Assembly (NCBI GenBank): GCA_037893225.1
Contig: JAZGUH010000951.1
Span: 1-64,000, forward strand
Reading direction: 5' to 3'
From: Hippasteria phrygiana
Lineage: Eukaryota; Echinodermata; Asteroidea; Valvatida; Goniasteridae
Length of the DNA: 64,000 nt
The notes below the pieces were generated by a model. That model did no database searches. It worked only from the letters and a program-made list of their open reading frames with translations, and had not been told where the DNA came from. Positions 22,270 through 32,999 of the stretch are shown piece by piece; the first letter of the stretch is position 1, and the number at the start of each line of letters is the position of its first letter. A program made the translations under genes and the position numbers.

Positions 22270-22954
22270 CACGTCTGCAGCACCTGCGTCTCAAAAGTCT
22301 CCCATCGTGTGAATGATACCTGCTGGATGGAGCGGAAGTTCAGGTCAAATCTGTTGTGAATTTTGTAAAATTTGTAAGTAACTTTTATCCTTCACAGAAA
22401 CATATCTCTATCATTATAGCTTAATGACAGTAAATCCAGTCTTCCTTCATGGTAAATCACACCAGTATTGTTTATGCAACTGTAAATACATTACGTCAAA
22501 AGATTTTGGACCAGAAATATAAAACAAATTCCCTTCTTCTGAGCAAATTGGGGAATGTTTCCTGTATATCTGCCCGTGCCGATTATTATGTATGATGTTT
22601 TATGCCAAGGCCGTCATGCCAGAAATATCTGGCCAAACGAGATAATCTGGCCCCCTGGTTACTTAAAGGTTATTTTTATTGAGTTGTGGTGTACGCTGGC
22701 CGTGAAAGGTAAACGGAATTACTCGAAAATATAAGGGCAAACACGCAAGCGAGCCCAGACCACGGGAACAACAGGCCTGGATAGCCCGCGGCTCGTGGGT
22801 AGGTCACGACAGGGTGTGTGTTGAGCAAGCCGATATCGGCCCCTAGAAAATGTAGGAAGGCACTCCGCGGCTACTAAAGCGTGCAAGTCTCCCGATTTTA
22901 CGATCACGTTTTCATTCCCCTCTTTTTTTTTTTACATCGAACAAAGTTGTTTAC
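22270..22954. other. Gene-free stretch
   Basis: No gene recognised. A small inverted pair CTGGCC/GGCCAG lies near 22627-22655. Confidence 0.45.
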
Positions 22955-23865
22955 AGCCGTGTTAGTCAGCTTAAGACATTGAAGTTAGCACTGTAAAGAC
23001 TAACTAAAATTAAAAAAATATGGCATAATACTTCATCAGATAGTCAAACTTCATCAAACTTCATCAGAAATGGAAAATTGTAAAAAGTCTGATGTGTTGT
23101 TTATGTAACGAGAATGATGATTATGAGCATAGTTTTACAACATGTGTACATACATTAACATTTTGGAATGAATTTGCACAATATTATCAAGCCATAACAA
23201 AACACTGTTTTAATTTGCCAAAAATGTTTAATTTAGTAACTAGCCTTGATTGTGATTTTGAATTAAATGTGATTACCACAATAGCAATGTATTCCATATT
23301 TAAAGTAAGATTAAAAACATATCAAGACAATAAGTGGGTCAACATTTTGGACACTTTTATTCGAGAACTCTATTTGAGAGCTAAACTACAGAAGACAAAC
23401 AAAAAGGTCTGGAAACAGTTTGTGTAATTATGTTATGTTTAATCAATATAATAGAATGTAATTAATTAAATGAATAAGAACTTTTGTAAAAAAATGTAAA
23501 TAATGTTACGATAAATAAAAGCGTTAGACGCAATGGAAAAAAAAATTCATCAGACTTCATCTGATGAAGTAGCTGCAGTAGCCACTAAAGTTTATGCCAT
23601 ATTTGAAATTGGTCCTTAATCTCTCTTTTGTGTTTCTCCACCCACCCCCTCTTCCTTGCGTGTTCCCCTGTTTCTTGTACACCATCATTTGGCTTTGGGA
23701 AATAACTTGCTTAAGTTCGAAACGTTAGGCCAGCTAAGTTTGTGCATTTCAGGTCAATTCACTCAGTAAGCAGTTTGCAGCAGTTTAATTCATTTCCATA
23801 TTTAAATTTTAGTTAGTCTTTAAAGAGCTACCTTCGATACTTATCTGTACCACTTTTTATGTAAA
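22955..23865. mobile_element. Family M foldback interrupted by a LINE
   Basis: The left arm (22955-23058) contains TTGAAGTTAGCACTGTAAAG, ACTAACTAAAATTAA and ATATGGCATAATACTTCATC. The right arm (23555-23865) contains the inverse: GATGAAGTAGCTGCAGTAGC, TTTATGCCATATTTG, TTTTAGTTAGTCTTTAAAGA. A solo arm lies at 61976-62095. The LINE 23068-23545 sits between the arms. Confidence 0.6.
23068..23545 (+). pseudogene. 5'-truncated LINE with reverse-transcriptase C-terminal zinc-binding tail
   Basis: The in-frame sequence KWKIVKSLMCCLCNEN leads into CLCNENDDYEHSFTTC and TFWNEF. This is the C-x2-C...EH-x-F-x2-C...W signature found after the reverse transcriptase in L1/Tx1-like LINE ORF2 proteins (family knowledge). 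The frame ends at 23427. The 3' tail runs to GCAATGG plus nine A at 23545. The 9-bp direct repeat TTCATCAGA at 23060-23068 and 23546-23554 could be the target-site duplication, although the host sequence is itself rich in CTTCATCA. The reverse transcriptase and endonuclease domains are absent. Confidence 0.8.
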
Positions 23866-25058
23866 CGTCTGGTTGCCAGACACTGTCTAGTCTGGCGACG
23901 GACTCTTTAGTCTGTCTTTGCCCTATAGCAATGCTAATGATAGATCGATCGGACGTTCAGGTATGTTTCCTTCGCCCACTTAGTTTTGCTCATTGTGCAG
24001 ATCTACAGTTTGCCCTTTGTGCTGTACAAGTGACGTCAGATCAGTTTATTTTTTTAAGCAATGAGGTGCTTATTTGCGTTTGAATAGGCATAATGGTGTT
24101 GCGTAATTGAATTGCATAGTAGCCTTTTACAAGCAGTGATATTCGTTGATTTCCTCTGTTGCTGTCATAGTTTTCATGAAATTCTTTGAAACCGGAGTTT
24201 TTACAAGAATGTGAATCCCATGGAAGTGAAGCTAGCGACCAACTTGAAACCTTTCTTGTGATTATTAGTAAGCAATATTTTTTGGGGGTCAGATTTACGG
24301 GTTCAAATCCGGTGTAGGCTGCACTTCGATTCTGTAGCAGCAATTGATTAACTGAACCAGCGATCCCGGTGATTTTCGAATAATGCATAATTCAATAGCT
24401 TTTAATCATATCTATACCAATCACTATAGAAATATGACAAGAATCGATACTATCTACTTCCGACTTTACCCGACGATGTTACAAAGAAATCAATAAATAT
24501 TACGTTAAAAAAATATTGCCCGCCTGATTTTATAATGTGTGTCTTAGGAAACTTCTTGTGCACATATATTTCTGGGGTACATCCGACAGAAAACCCCTAT
24601 AAGAGATATTATGAATGGTTCGTATTGTCATAGTGTTTGTACAGTATTATGGCAACACGCCTATAGTTGCATCACGATGTAAGGCTATCTCACAGACATT
24701 ATTATCAATGGCTACGGCTCTTCACCGTAGCCCGTCAATGGCCAAATTCGAAGCCGCAGCCACAAAAGACCTGATCCGGGCAATGGCTTATACTGTGCGG
24801 GTGCAGCATACGAACATATGTGTGAGGTTAATGTGTTCATTATTATTTGGTCCTTAAAATGTAAATTAACGGTGACTCCTTTCCTTTACGAGACCGCAGT
24901 TTTCCAGCTCAGTCCAGTCACAAACAAAAACCTTTCATAAAATAGAGCGCCGCTCACGTTGCAGTCCTATATAATACGGTGGGTAGGCATCGACGGCGTC
25001 GTGCGACATTTTTATTTGGTATATAGACGAATCCGGCGACCAAAATTAGAAGCATTTA
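23866..25058. other. Gene-free stretch
   Basis: The frames at 24041-24388 (-) and 24615-24857 (+) have no recognised domain. GGGTTCAAATCCGGTGTAGGC near 24299 looks like a lone tRNA box B with no convincing box A. Confidence 0.45.
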
Positions 25059-25203
25059 CTACGGTGGCATCACGCTCGCGTGCGGATTTTACGCACGCGC
25101 TCGATGCAGCTTCGACCAACAGGGTGTTTACAACTTGCCAAAATGCGCGCGCGACTTAAATTGAAGAACGCGCGCAACCTGCACGCGAGCGCGGCACCAC
25201 TGT
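25059..25203. mobile_element. CG-rich palindromic MITE
   Basis: TACGGTGGCATCACGCTCGC at the left faces GCGAGCGCGGCACCACTGTA at the right. The inner parts are rich in GCGCGC and GCACGCGC. Family copies were not found elsewhere in the window. Confidence 0.6.
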
Positions 25204-25322
25204 AAAAATGGCGTCGGCGAATTCCTGTATAGGCAAATTAGGACCGAGTTATGGGGACATTTCTCTGTTCCCATGGATTGTTTGGCTCCCACAACGTCTA
25301 TTGCACGACGTCCTACAATTAG
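25204..25322 (+). other. Short open frame starting AAAATGGCGTCGG
   Basis: A frame from 25208 begins MASANSCIGKLGPSYGDISL with a good initiation context, directly after the CG-rich palindrome. From 25323 it runs into a family A MITE. I cannot show it is a real exon; it may be part of the palindromic element's family. Confidence 0.2.
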
Positions 25323-25470
25323 AGTGTAGCGTGAAATTTTGTCACCATGAAATATTACATGCGATGAATCGATTATTGGGAGAGTGGCCGTCACGTGAGA
25401 GGGTTTAACCAATAATAGGAAAGGCGAGTCGGATATTCATGAAGTCGGATATTCATATGACAACGGTGCT
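25323..25470 (+). mobile_element. Family A MITE, copy 3
   Basis: GTGTAGCGTGAAATTTTGTC through TTCATATGACAACGGTG, with GAGAGTGGCCGTCACGTGAG. The left CCGGT is lost. Confidence 0.7.
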
Positions 25471-25719
25471 GGACTGTGTGTTTGCATGAGTATGTATAGG
25501 CTATTCGCAACCAATCTTGGTTAATGTTGAGGTCACACTGTATTGCCCCGGCAAGGTTTCACTGTGGAACGAATTCTCGTCGTTTCTTTGTGGCTGCTAA
25601 GCTATTACGTCACGCACGGAACCAAAGCGAGCCAGTTTACGCAGTGTAGCCTCTTTGACAACCAAACTGGGCCTGAATATTCTTGTGCGAGTGTGCGTTT
25701 GTATAGCTATTCAGACCGT

Positions 25720-25875
25720 GGACCTTTAACAAAGAGGACAATAGGGTCCGCGATTGTGTCAAGGTCCACGATTGAAAATCGTGTACAAAACCAATGGGAG
25801 GCCTTCCGAAAAAGTTAGAGTATAAACAAAAGAGGGACAATAGGAGGTCCGCGATTGCCGGTGTTTACACACTTG
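25720..25875 (-). mobile_element. Family L repeat, copy 1
   Basis: On the minus strand it reads GTGTGTAAACACCGG, CAATCGCGGACCTCCTATTG, TTTTTCGGAAGGCCTCCCAT, TGGTTTTGTACACGATTTTC, AATCGTGGACCTTGACACAA. The same order is at 34074-34205 on the plus strand. Confidence 0.7.
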
Positions 25876-25888
25876 TGTGTGTGTGTGT

Positions 25889-26420
25889 GGGGGGGGGGGG
25901 GGGTGGATGGGCTAGAAGTACGGTTTTAAGAAGAGCAGCGTAGCCAGGGGGGCAGTGGCGCACCCAGGATTTGACTTTGGGGGGGCTCACCAATTTTTTT
26001 GAAGAATGTTGCCCCAGATTGTTTTGCACCAGGCGGAAGGGGGGGGGGGGGGGGGGGACTCTTTTGACGTTGGTGGCGCGACTCTTTTGACGTTGGTGGC
26101 GCCATCTACCCCCCTCCCCCATTATACTTCTACACCCCCCTTATACTACTCGGAAATAGGCCACTTACATATCACCGCGGTCAATTCCTTGGACACAAAA
26201 CAACAAAAACATCTGGGGGGGGGGGGGGGGCTCAAGCCCCCCGAGGCCCCCCCTTGGGTGCGCCACTGCAGGGGGGTACAGAGTGACAGAGTGTAATGGG
26301 ATGAAGATTTTAAAAGCAAAATCAGGACTGTGCAAATGCATTATGAATGCAAAATCAGGACGGTGAAAATACACTTTAAATGCGAAAACGGGATGGTGAA
26401 AGGGTGGGGGGGGGGGGGGA
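25889..26420. repeat. Cluster of four G runs with inverted GTGGCGCACCCA blocks
   Basis: G runs of 15, 19, 16 and 14 nt lie at 25889, 26039, 26215 and 26406. CAGTGGCGCACCCAGGATTT at 25953 and CTTGGGTGCGCCACTG at 26254-26269 form inverted ends of a likely 310-bp element enclosing two of the runs. A 20-bp tandem (ACTCTTTTGACGTTGGTGGC) sits at 26058-26102. Frames here are translations of the homopolymers. Confidence 0.55.
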
Positions 26421-26796
26421 CTACAAAACCACAACGCGCCTGTTTCAGAACGGAACGATTTTTTTCCGTTAATGTTTTGTTTATTTCATTTTATTTCATT
26501 TTAAATTATTTATCAATAAAACAAAGTTTGAGGATCTCCTTAAAACTTCGTAGAATATTTTCTTAAATTGATTTGGGGGCTAGACTTGCTTTTGTTCAAG
26601 GAAACCAGCTTCGGGGAAGGCGAAACTTTGCAGCAGTTTGTCTATGCAGTTGCAACGAATTTTCTTCAATAAAACCACATTAAACACCACGTTATCTCGC
26701 TCGGGAGAATTTCTAAATAAGGCAGCACAACACCAATACGTTACTGGGTGGTGTGATTTTATTGAAACATCTCCGCTTCGAGCCGGTATATGGCCC
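26421..26796. other. Gene-free stretch
   Basis: Nothing recognised. The frames at 26580-26862 on both strands run into the family B element. Confidence 0.4.
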
Positions 26797-27233
26797 TTAA
26801 AGGTAATATCCAATATTTGCAAACATCAAAGAACAAAGTTACAGAATTATTATGAAATATAATACTTGACTGTAAGTAAATAATAGTCTTAAGCATCCTG
26901 CGAAATCATGGCACCTGTGTGCTGTCATTTTCAAGAAAAGTTGATGTTTTTGTGTATCAATTTCCAGCGATGGTCGGTCGACTATCGTTGGACAAAATCT
27001 AGCTCCCCGACCTGATAATTCCCCGACTTCTAAAAAAATGCTACGTTTTGTCTGAAGTAGCGTTAGGGAGCCAGACTACAAGAACAGCATTTTCCCCTCT
27101 GTTTTCCCAGCATCTATGCACACAAATCTTTAAACAGGTCAGTGTTACAGTATTTGCTATAAAATACTAACCCTCCCAAATCCATTCATTTCTGAAAATT
27201 ACAGCGAGAGCAAATGTTGTATACTACCCTTAC
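26797..27233 (-). mobile_element. Family B element, longest copy
   Basis: It begins TTAAAGGTAATATCCAATAT and ends GCAAATGTTGTATACTACCC plus TTAC, a mutated TTAA. The ends are inverted. All family blocks are present on the minus strand, including the GATGGTCGGTCGACTATC centre and CATTCATTTCTGAAAATTAC. Confidence 0.8.
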
Positions 27234-27861
27234 AAGCCTAAAGGTTGTAAGAACGGACCCAGACACAACTGGACCCAGACACCTTGAACTATAGGCCTAT
27301 ATTTTGCACCCAAATCTTGTTCCCAGCTGCATTTTAATGGTCGGTGTGAACATCACACAACACATACACGGGAGGCAACGAAGCAAATTACGATTTCGTC
27401 TTCCCTAATTTACACACCCATTAGGACCGTTCACTTTGTTATACTGGTTCTAAGCATGCAGTGTCCCTGTGTATTTAGAGTGACGCGTTGATAACTAAAA
27501 TACAATAACAATTTGTACAGCATGAAAATAATGCTGATTTGAACTTGATGCGGGTATTGTGATGCAACAGGTGTATTGTCAGGATCTAGTATTCCTGAAG
27601 AGAGGCGCTTTGCTCCCGTGAAGTAAAAAGGAAAACTCTTGCCCGATCCCGTGGGAAAACTGTTTCTACAAATCACGGTTTAGCAAGAGGGTAATCAGTC
27701 ATAAAGCTAGTATCGTGGGAAAAACTAAATAATAATTAAAGAAAGTACCCAAAGTGGCTTGCTGAATGAAAACGTGTATACAACTGCTATGATCAAAGTG
27801 GAAAAAGGGAAAAAAATATCTTGTCGTCAAACTAATTGGGTACCGGTAATTTGAATACATT
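27234..27861. other. Gene-free stretch
   Basis: An 81-codon minus frame (27431-27676) has no recognised domain. Confidence 0.45.
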
Positions 27862-27905
27862 TTCAAAGTGAACAAAGAAAACAGAAAGGGGCGGGATCAA
27901 ATCCC
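27862..27905 (-). mobile_element. tRNA-derived repeat, 3' fragment
   Basis: TTTTCAAAGTGAACAAAGAA followed by CGGGATCAAATCCC corresponds to the 3' part of the 15865-16052 element, with a damaged box B. Only about 45 bp remain. Confidence 0.55.
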
Positions 27906-27999
27906 ATTTTTTTTTTCAGTTGTATTTGTTCACCTTGAAAATTTTGAAAAATATCTAAACGAAAACAAATTAAGGCTTCTCTATCGCGGGCCTGAAGGG

Positions 28000-28290
28000 A
28001 CATCACACATCGCAGATTTCTACGCAGATATTTGCAATGTCGCACATTTTATTGCAGATTTCTGCGCAGATTTCTGCGATGTCACACATTTAAAGGCCTA
28101 TCGCACATTTTATCGCAGATTTCTGCGCAGATTTCTGCGATGTCACACATTTGAGGCTTATCGCACATTTTATCGCAGATTTCTGCGCAGATACTTGCGA
28201 TGTCGCACATTTTATTGCAGATTTCTGCGCAGATTTCTTCGCAGATATCTGCGATGTCGCACATTTTATCGCACATTTCTTTGCAGATTT
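28000..28290. repeat. Self-complementary tandem array of CGCAGATTTCTGCG words
   Basis: Units alternate CGCAGATTTCTGCG, CAGATTTCTGCGATGTC and CACATTTTATCGC. Nearly every word is itself close to a palindrome, so both strands read alike. The frames at 27868-28362 (+) and 28082-28387, 28090-28359 (-) are products of this array. They give periodic peptides (ICAEICDKMCD-like, or ADFCADFCDV-like), not a protein family. Confidence 0.85.
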
Positions 28291-28330
28291 CGGCCGCGGA
28301 TTGAGCCGTGGATTCAGCCGCAGGGAAAAT

Positions 28331-29357
28331 CTCAAACGCATCAAGTAAAAGGTGGTCAATAAAGTGTTTTGGGGGTTCCATCAACAAAATGTTTAATGTT
28401 TTAGTAAAATTACACGTTTTTAAGCATAGGCCTATAGTCTAAATAACGAATATATTCTGCATGCTCAAAATTTAGAGAAAACCGATTACGTTCACTATAA
28501 TTAGCTCCTAATTAAAGAGCTAATGAGAACTTTTCATTTAAAAGTGCAGAAAACTGTATGTTGTTAACAATACTGCCGCGCTTTAAAAGTAAATGTACCT
28601 CACTTTCCCCGAAGTGGATTTTATTGCGGATTCTATCTTACTAAATTCTATCAGGCCCAATTTTTGGAGGGGGCATATTCAACCAACTAATTAGTTGCTA
28701 TTAATGAGCTAATGAGTCGTTTTTAGAGAGTTCAAGAAACTGTATTTTATGAACAAAACTGCCACTTTAAAAGTTTCCTCAAAATTGTTCTTATTTTTTT
28801 CACATTATGAACAGTTATTGTTCGCTTACAATTGCACAGTTTAAAAGGGGGCTTTTTGTCAACGTTCGTTGACAATTCTAACCTGAAAAAAAAACCACTA
28901 GTAGGGGCCTTGGTGTCTGTTAGTATCAGCATGTTCATTATCCTTCAAAACATTAAACTCAATGCGACGACAAAAACTGCAATCGATTGCAACGCAAAAA
29001 AAGGCATGATGATGCGCATTGTATAACTTGTGCAATCACACTGACATTGAAGGTCGCATGCAATGGAATTTTAAGTACTTAAACCACATTAAGCGTGCAT
29101 ACTGTACCCAATTTACCATCACTGCCAACCTTCGGTTTGACACTCTGAAGGCGTCTATGTCCCTTTTGTTAACTTTTTGGAGTATATGCTATTAATAATG
29201 TAGGCTACATGCTCATAACACAGCAGCGACGTCGCACAGGGGAAAAAGCTTCAGTATCATTTCTGGTTTGTGCATAAACTTCGAGAGTTAAAAAAAAAAT
29301 GTTTTCCCGGTGTCAGCTTTCTGGGTGTTTAGGTATCTGCTATATTTGAGTGCTTAT
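28331..29357. other. Gene-free stretch
   Basis: AT-rich. AATTAGCTCCTAATTAAAGA and AACTAATTAGTTGCTATTAA are minor palindromes. No gene seen. Confidence 0.45.
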
Positions 29358-29586
29358 CAGAGATGTAGTCGAGTCCATCACAAGTCCCTGCAAGTCTATC
29401 ACAAGCCCAGCTCCAGTCATAATCCCAATCACAAGCTATTCAAATGAGCTTTGACAAAGGCATTACTTTGTCATTGTTCATCCAGTTACTTGTGACCGGC
29501 TTTATGATAGGACTTCTGACTGGGCTTGCGAAAGGGCTTGCGAAAGTACTTGTGAAAGTACTTGCAGGGACTCGACTCCAACTCTG
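29358..29586. mobile_element. hAT-like non-autonomous element with CAAGTC words
   Basis: Ends CAGAGATGTAGTCGAGTCC and GGACTCGACTCCAACTCTG are inverted. The element is flanked by GTGCTTAT (29350-29357) and GTGTTTAT (29587-29594), a 7/8 match as expected for the 8-bp hAT target duplication. Arms are built of CAAGTC/GACTTG words. No transposase. Confidence 0.7.
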
Positions 29587-29594
29587 GTGTTTAT

Positions 29595-29827
29595 AGCCAG
29601 TCAAACAAAATGCAAGGTGCAAACTGCCACAATAAGTCAAATGTTGACTCCTTGTTGTACTGGTGTCTAAACTGAATATTAAGTACCTTGAATGACGCCA
29701 CAGCAACAGCGTTGCTTGAACTTTCCGAATGTCATGATATCCGACTTTTTACCCGTGATCCATTGCAACACAATTGCACTTTTAGAATGAACGCAATCAT
29801 TTTTGGCATTAGCATAACCTTTAACCT
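29595..29827. other. Short gene-free stretch
   Basis: Nothing recognised. Confidence 0.4.
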
Positions 29828-29928
29828 CCTCCCGACCCTAACCCGAACACTATATATTCTAAACCGTACTCCCAACCATAGCCTAACCCTATTTCTCACC
29901 CTAATCTGTACCCTCACCCTTACCCACT
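29828..29928. repeat. Degenerate ACCCTAA-like tract
   Basis: Irregular words such as GACCCTAACCCG, CCTAACCCTA and CACCCTAATC occur over 100 bp. The tract looks like an eroded (CCCTAA)n interstitial array but is too irregular to be certain. Confidence 0.4.
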
Positions 29929-30172
29929 GATCTCTAGGCTATATAAACTGGATAGCTCATTGGCCATTGTGCGCTGTACAAGCAACTGAAGCTAGCACCA
30001 GCCATATTACCACTCCCAATTTACCACTGTTCGCTATTGTAAGGAGAACAAGGATGAAAGGAAACCCTGGGGACAAGGTTGGAAAACCTGTTGTATTGGG
30101 AGTGATAACATGGCGGACGGTGGCCTCAACTCGAACAGCCAATGCGCTATCCAGTTTACATAGAGATCAGTG
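29925..30172. mobile_element. Family D MITE, copy 2
   Basis: CACTGATCTCTAGGCTATAT to CTATCCAGTTTACATAGAGA plus TCAGTG. Nearly identical to 14178-14417. Confidence 0.85.
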
Positions 30173-30237
30173 CCCTTACCCTATGTTTGTCATTGTTTTG
30201 ATGTACGGGGCCTACTGAGCATGCGCAGTATAACCAA

Positions 30238-30306
30238 CAAGTCGGGTTTTCAGGGAGTCTGATCTGTGCAATGTTCGATGACTTGCTATCGGGAAAACCC
30301 GACTAC
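30238..30306. repeat. Short inverted repeat
   Basis: AAGTCGGGTTTTC at the left faces GGGAAAACCCGACT at the right, with a 40-nt loop. Confidence 0.7.
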
Positions 30307-30437
30307 TCATTATAATTATTGTGATTTAGACGGCAAACACGTCCTTGGTGGCAACACAATCCCTCCATCAATCTTTCTTGCAACCCTTAAACCGGGCCTG
30401 GTCATAACAAAATAAATACTCACGATCGTGAAATCAG

Positions 30438-31105
30438 TTCAGTTCAGTTCACATTTATTTCCATTCTGCACAGGGCAATTGAAAAATACAAGAAATTACA
30501 ATATACAAGGAAATATTCAATAAATTGCCGGCACATACATGGAGGCATATTCTGGAAGCCGAAGCTTGTATAGAGATGCCTTTAAATAATAACTATTTAA
30601 AGAAATACTGACTGAAATGATGAGACATACAAATCAGACGGACATAACAGACAAACAGATCTGACGAAATTGACGGATACGTAATCTGGTAAGAAACAAT
30701 GTACATACTGCTGACAAAATGAGACAAAGATAAATATATTAAACAAAAGACTGAGAAAAAGAATTCTTAGAACTGGGCATAATCTAAGGTTCAAAGTAGA
30801 AGAAAAAAAGAAAAAGTAAATTTCAGAAGCTAAGTCACATAATGGGAGATGAGGACGTTCTTGTATAGGAGGACTTAAATCCGCCCACGGACAATTAAGT
30901 CTTCACAGTTCCATCAATAGAGTTCCAAAGGCGAGGACCGTAGAATCCCAGCGTGTGAATGGAATATGACGTGCGGGTGAATGGTAAGAATATATTGTTT
31001 CGGGATCGAGTGCGATGAGAGTGTGTGTCGTGTACAGGAGTGTAAAACTAACCATACCGTTTGAGACCAACATACAAAAAAAAGCCACGTTTTCAAATGG
31101 CATTA
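30438..31105 (-). pseudogene. LINE reverse-transcriptase C-terminal fragment
   Basis: Around 30860-31060 on the minus strand one frame reads RTRSRNNIFLPFTRTSYS, then LGFYGPRLWNSI, then GGFKSSYTRTSSSPIM and a stop. 'GPRLWNSI' near a basic, Ser/Thr-rich stretch is typical of the end of LINE ORF2 (family knowledge). A stop interrupts the frame after GTVKT. The 3' tail runs down to a short (CTGAA)n-type repeat at 30438-30455 (GTTCAGTTCAGTTCAG on plus), a common LINE 3' terminus. The 66-codon frame at 30903-31103 is a shifted reading. Confidence 0.65.
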
Positions 31106-32151
31106 GTACACAATCTTAAGTTGTTAGGGACCTCACACAGTCAGGTTTTTTCACTGCCATTGAAATATGTAGTCGGGTTCTCATCGCGCCTGATAACAAA
31201 CTGCGCATCAAATCACTCTTTCAATCTCTCCCTATGAGAGACTAACAACTTCATAACCCGCCTCTCCAAAACAGCCTTAACTTCATCATTCGTCATATTC
31301 TACTCTAAATATTCAAACTGGATTGACAATGAGGATGAGTCGCTTTAACCTCCCACAGCATGTTTAATTGGTCTTTCTTCCCTTTTCGCCCATTCACATT
31401 GAATAAGTATTATTAATTAGTTTGTTTTAAGCGAATATTTTAGTCACTGAAATATTCCTTTTGCCTTGCTTTAATGTTTATTCACATCGTATTCCCTGGT
31501 ATCTTGTTTTTTTATATTAATGTTAGGTCTTATTCTCATGCCTTGAATATCCAATAAAGACGTAAAATAATAACACGCGACAACGGAAAAAAACACGTAA
31601 TTGTTATTTAAAGTCCAAAGAGAGAATGATTCCTGTATGCTCACTCAGTTCAGAACTTGAGAAGCATTGATATTTAGGGAAAAAAGTATCTTTGAGAACT
31701 TTTTTCATTTCGCGTGACCTTTAATTATACACCATTATCACAATCCCTTCGGCAGCAGGCGTGATATTCCCACGAACCAAACCCTTGTATGCTAACGCTG
31801 CACTATGGGTTATAGTGACTTCTCAAACGTTGAAAAACAGCGCACTTTTTTTTCTGAATTTCGGAAACATTCCCCACACGGTCGAAAAAATTTCAAAACG
31901 TAGAAAAACAAAGTAAAATCTGATGTTTTGACTGTCCCTTGCTCGTCACCCCGGGGGTCTTACTCCAGCTGGGATGATCCTTACAAAAGTCAGCCAGAGT
32001 GAAAGAGACCGTTGTGAATGGGCTGGCTGTGGCGTACACTTTCAGGATGAGGTTCATGTAGGGTTATTGCTGTAGGCGTTGAAGCGAATCAGCTGATACT
32101 CCCCATACCCAGTCTCCCTATATCCAACATCTTAGCGCCAGGGGCCAATTT
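31106..32151. other. Gene-free stretch
   Basis: An AATAAA follows a T-rich tract at about 31552 and could end a plus-strand retroelement tail, but no protein motif supports it. Confidence 0.4.
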
Positions 32152-32352
32152 CACGGAGCTTCTAGCACACAAAATGCTTTGCACAAAAAGTCTTGCTAAG
32201 TAAAATCAAGTTCCCAGCCAAAAACACCATTTGATTTTCATGCTAAGCAAACAACTTGGTTATTAATCCTGCTTTTACCAAAGAAGACGTTTCATGTTGA
32301 GCAAATCTTTTTACGTTTTACAGCAGCCCGGCGCCCATGCATGAAACTGGCC
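32152..32352. mobile_element. Family G element, copy 1
   Basis: GGGCCAATTTCACGGAGCTT and ATGAAACTGGCC mark imperfect inverted ends. The interior has GCTAAGCAA, TTGCTAAGTAAAATCA and CCAGCCAAAA blocks shared with 45245-45500 and 50390-50677. Confidence 0.65.
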
Positions 32353-32389
32353 ACAGACCAATACCAGTTGCAGTATTGGTCACAATAGC

Positions 32390-32750
32390 AGCACCACGAA
32401 AGCAGCAGCAAGATACAGAGAAACAACAGCAGTTACAGAAACAGCAACAGCAAGAACAAATTAACAAACGAGACTAGGAACACTGCAACAGCAGTTGCTG
32501 CTGCAACAAATGCAGACAGCTGAAACAGATACAGAAACAGCAACAGCAAGAACAAAACCACAGACGGGATTAGGAACACTGCAGCAACAATTAAATGTAC
32601 ACAGCTGCAACAGAAGCAGCAGCAGCTGCAGATGCAGACACCTACATCAGAAACATAAACAACAGCAACAACAAATTCACAAACGAGATTAGGAACACTG
32701 CAACAGCAGCAGCTGCTGCAACAGATGCAGACTGCTGCAGTGCATACATA
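32390..32750. repeat. CAG-rich higher-order tandem, about three copies
   Basis: AGGAACACTGCAACAGCAG anchors three imperfect units, near 32473, 32570 and 32690. They are separated by CAGCAACAGCAAGAACAAA and CTGCTGCAACA stretches. The plus frame at 32495-32692 is glutamine-rich by composition and not a recognisable protein. Confidence 0.75.
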
Positions 32751-32999
32751 AATACTTGAAGCACATCAAGCGCATGCGGTAACCCATAGTTTACCCCATA
32801 CGCACACATTGAAAGTCCGTTGGTTCACCATCGCTCTCAGTGCCTCACTTGCATGTGCACACACACTATCTGAGTTGTATGTATTTAATTACATCATCAC
32901 ACCATTTTTACCCACAGAACCTCATATACACTTCAGCATGATCTTTTTTTGGGTGTGGATAAGTCCAAAAGATTGGGACGCGAATCAATTACATACGAC
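32751..32999. other. Likely 3' tail of the adjacent minus-strand LINE
   Basis: No motif of its own. Its position immediately 3' of the LINE fragment on the minus strand suggests LINE tail sequence (inference). Confidence 0.3.

Noticed and set aside
24298..24320. tRNA gene from a box B-like GGGTTCAAATCC
   Set aside because: No convincing box A or cloverleaf around it.
27868..28387. 164-codon plus frame and Cys-rich minus frames
   Set aside because: Direct translations of a self-complementary tandem array.
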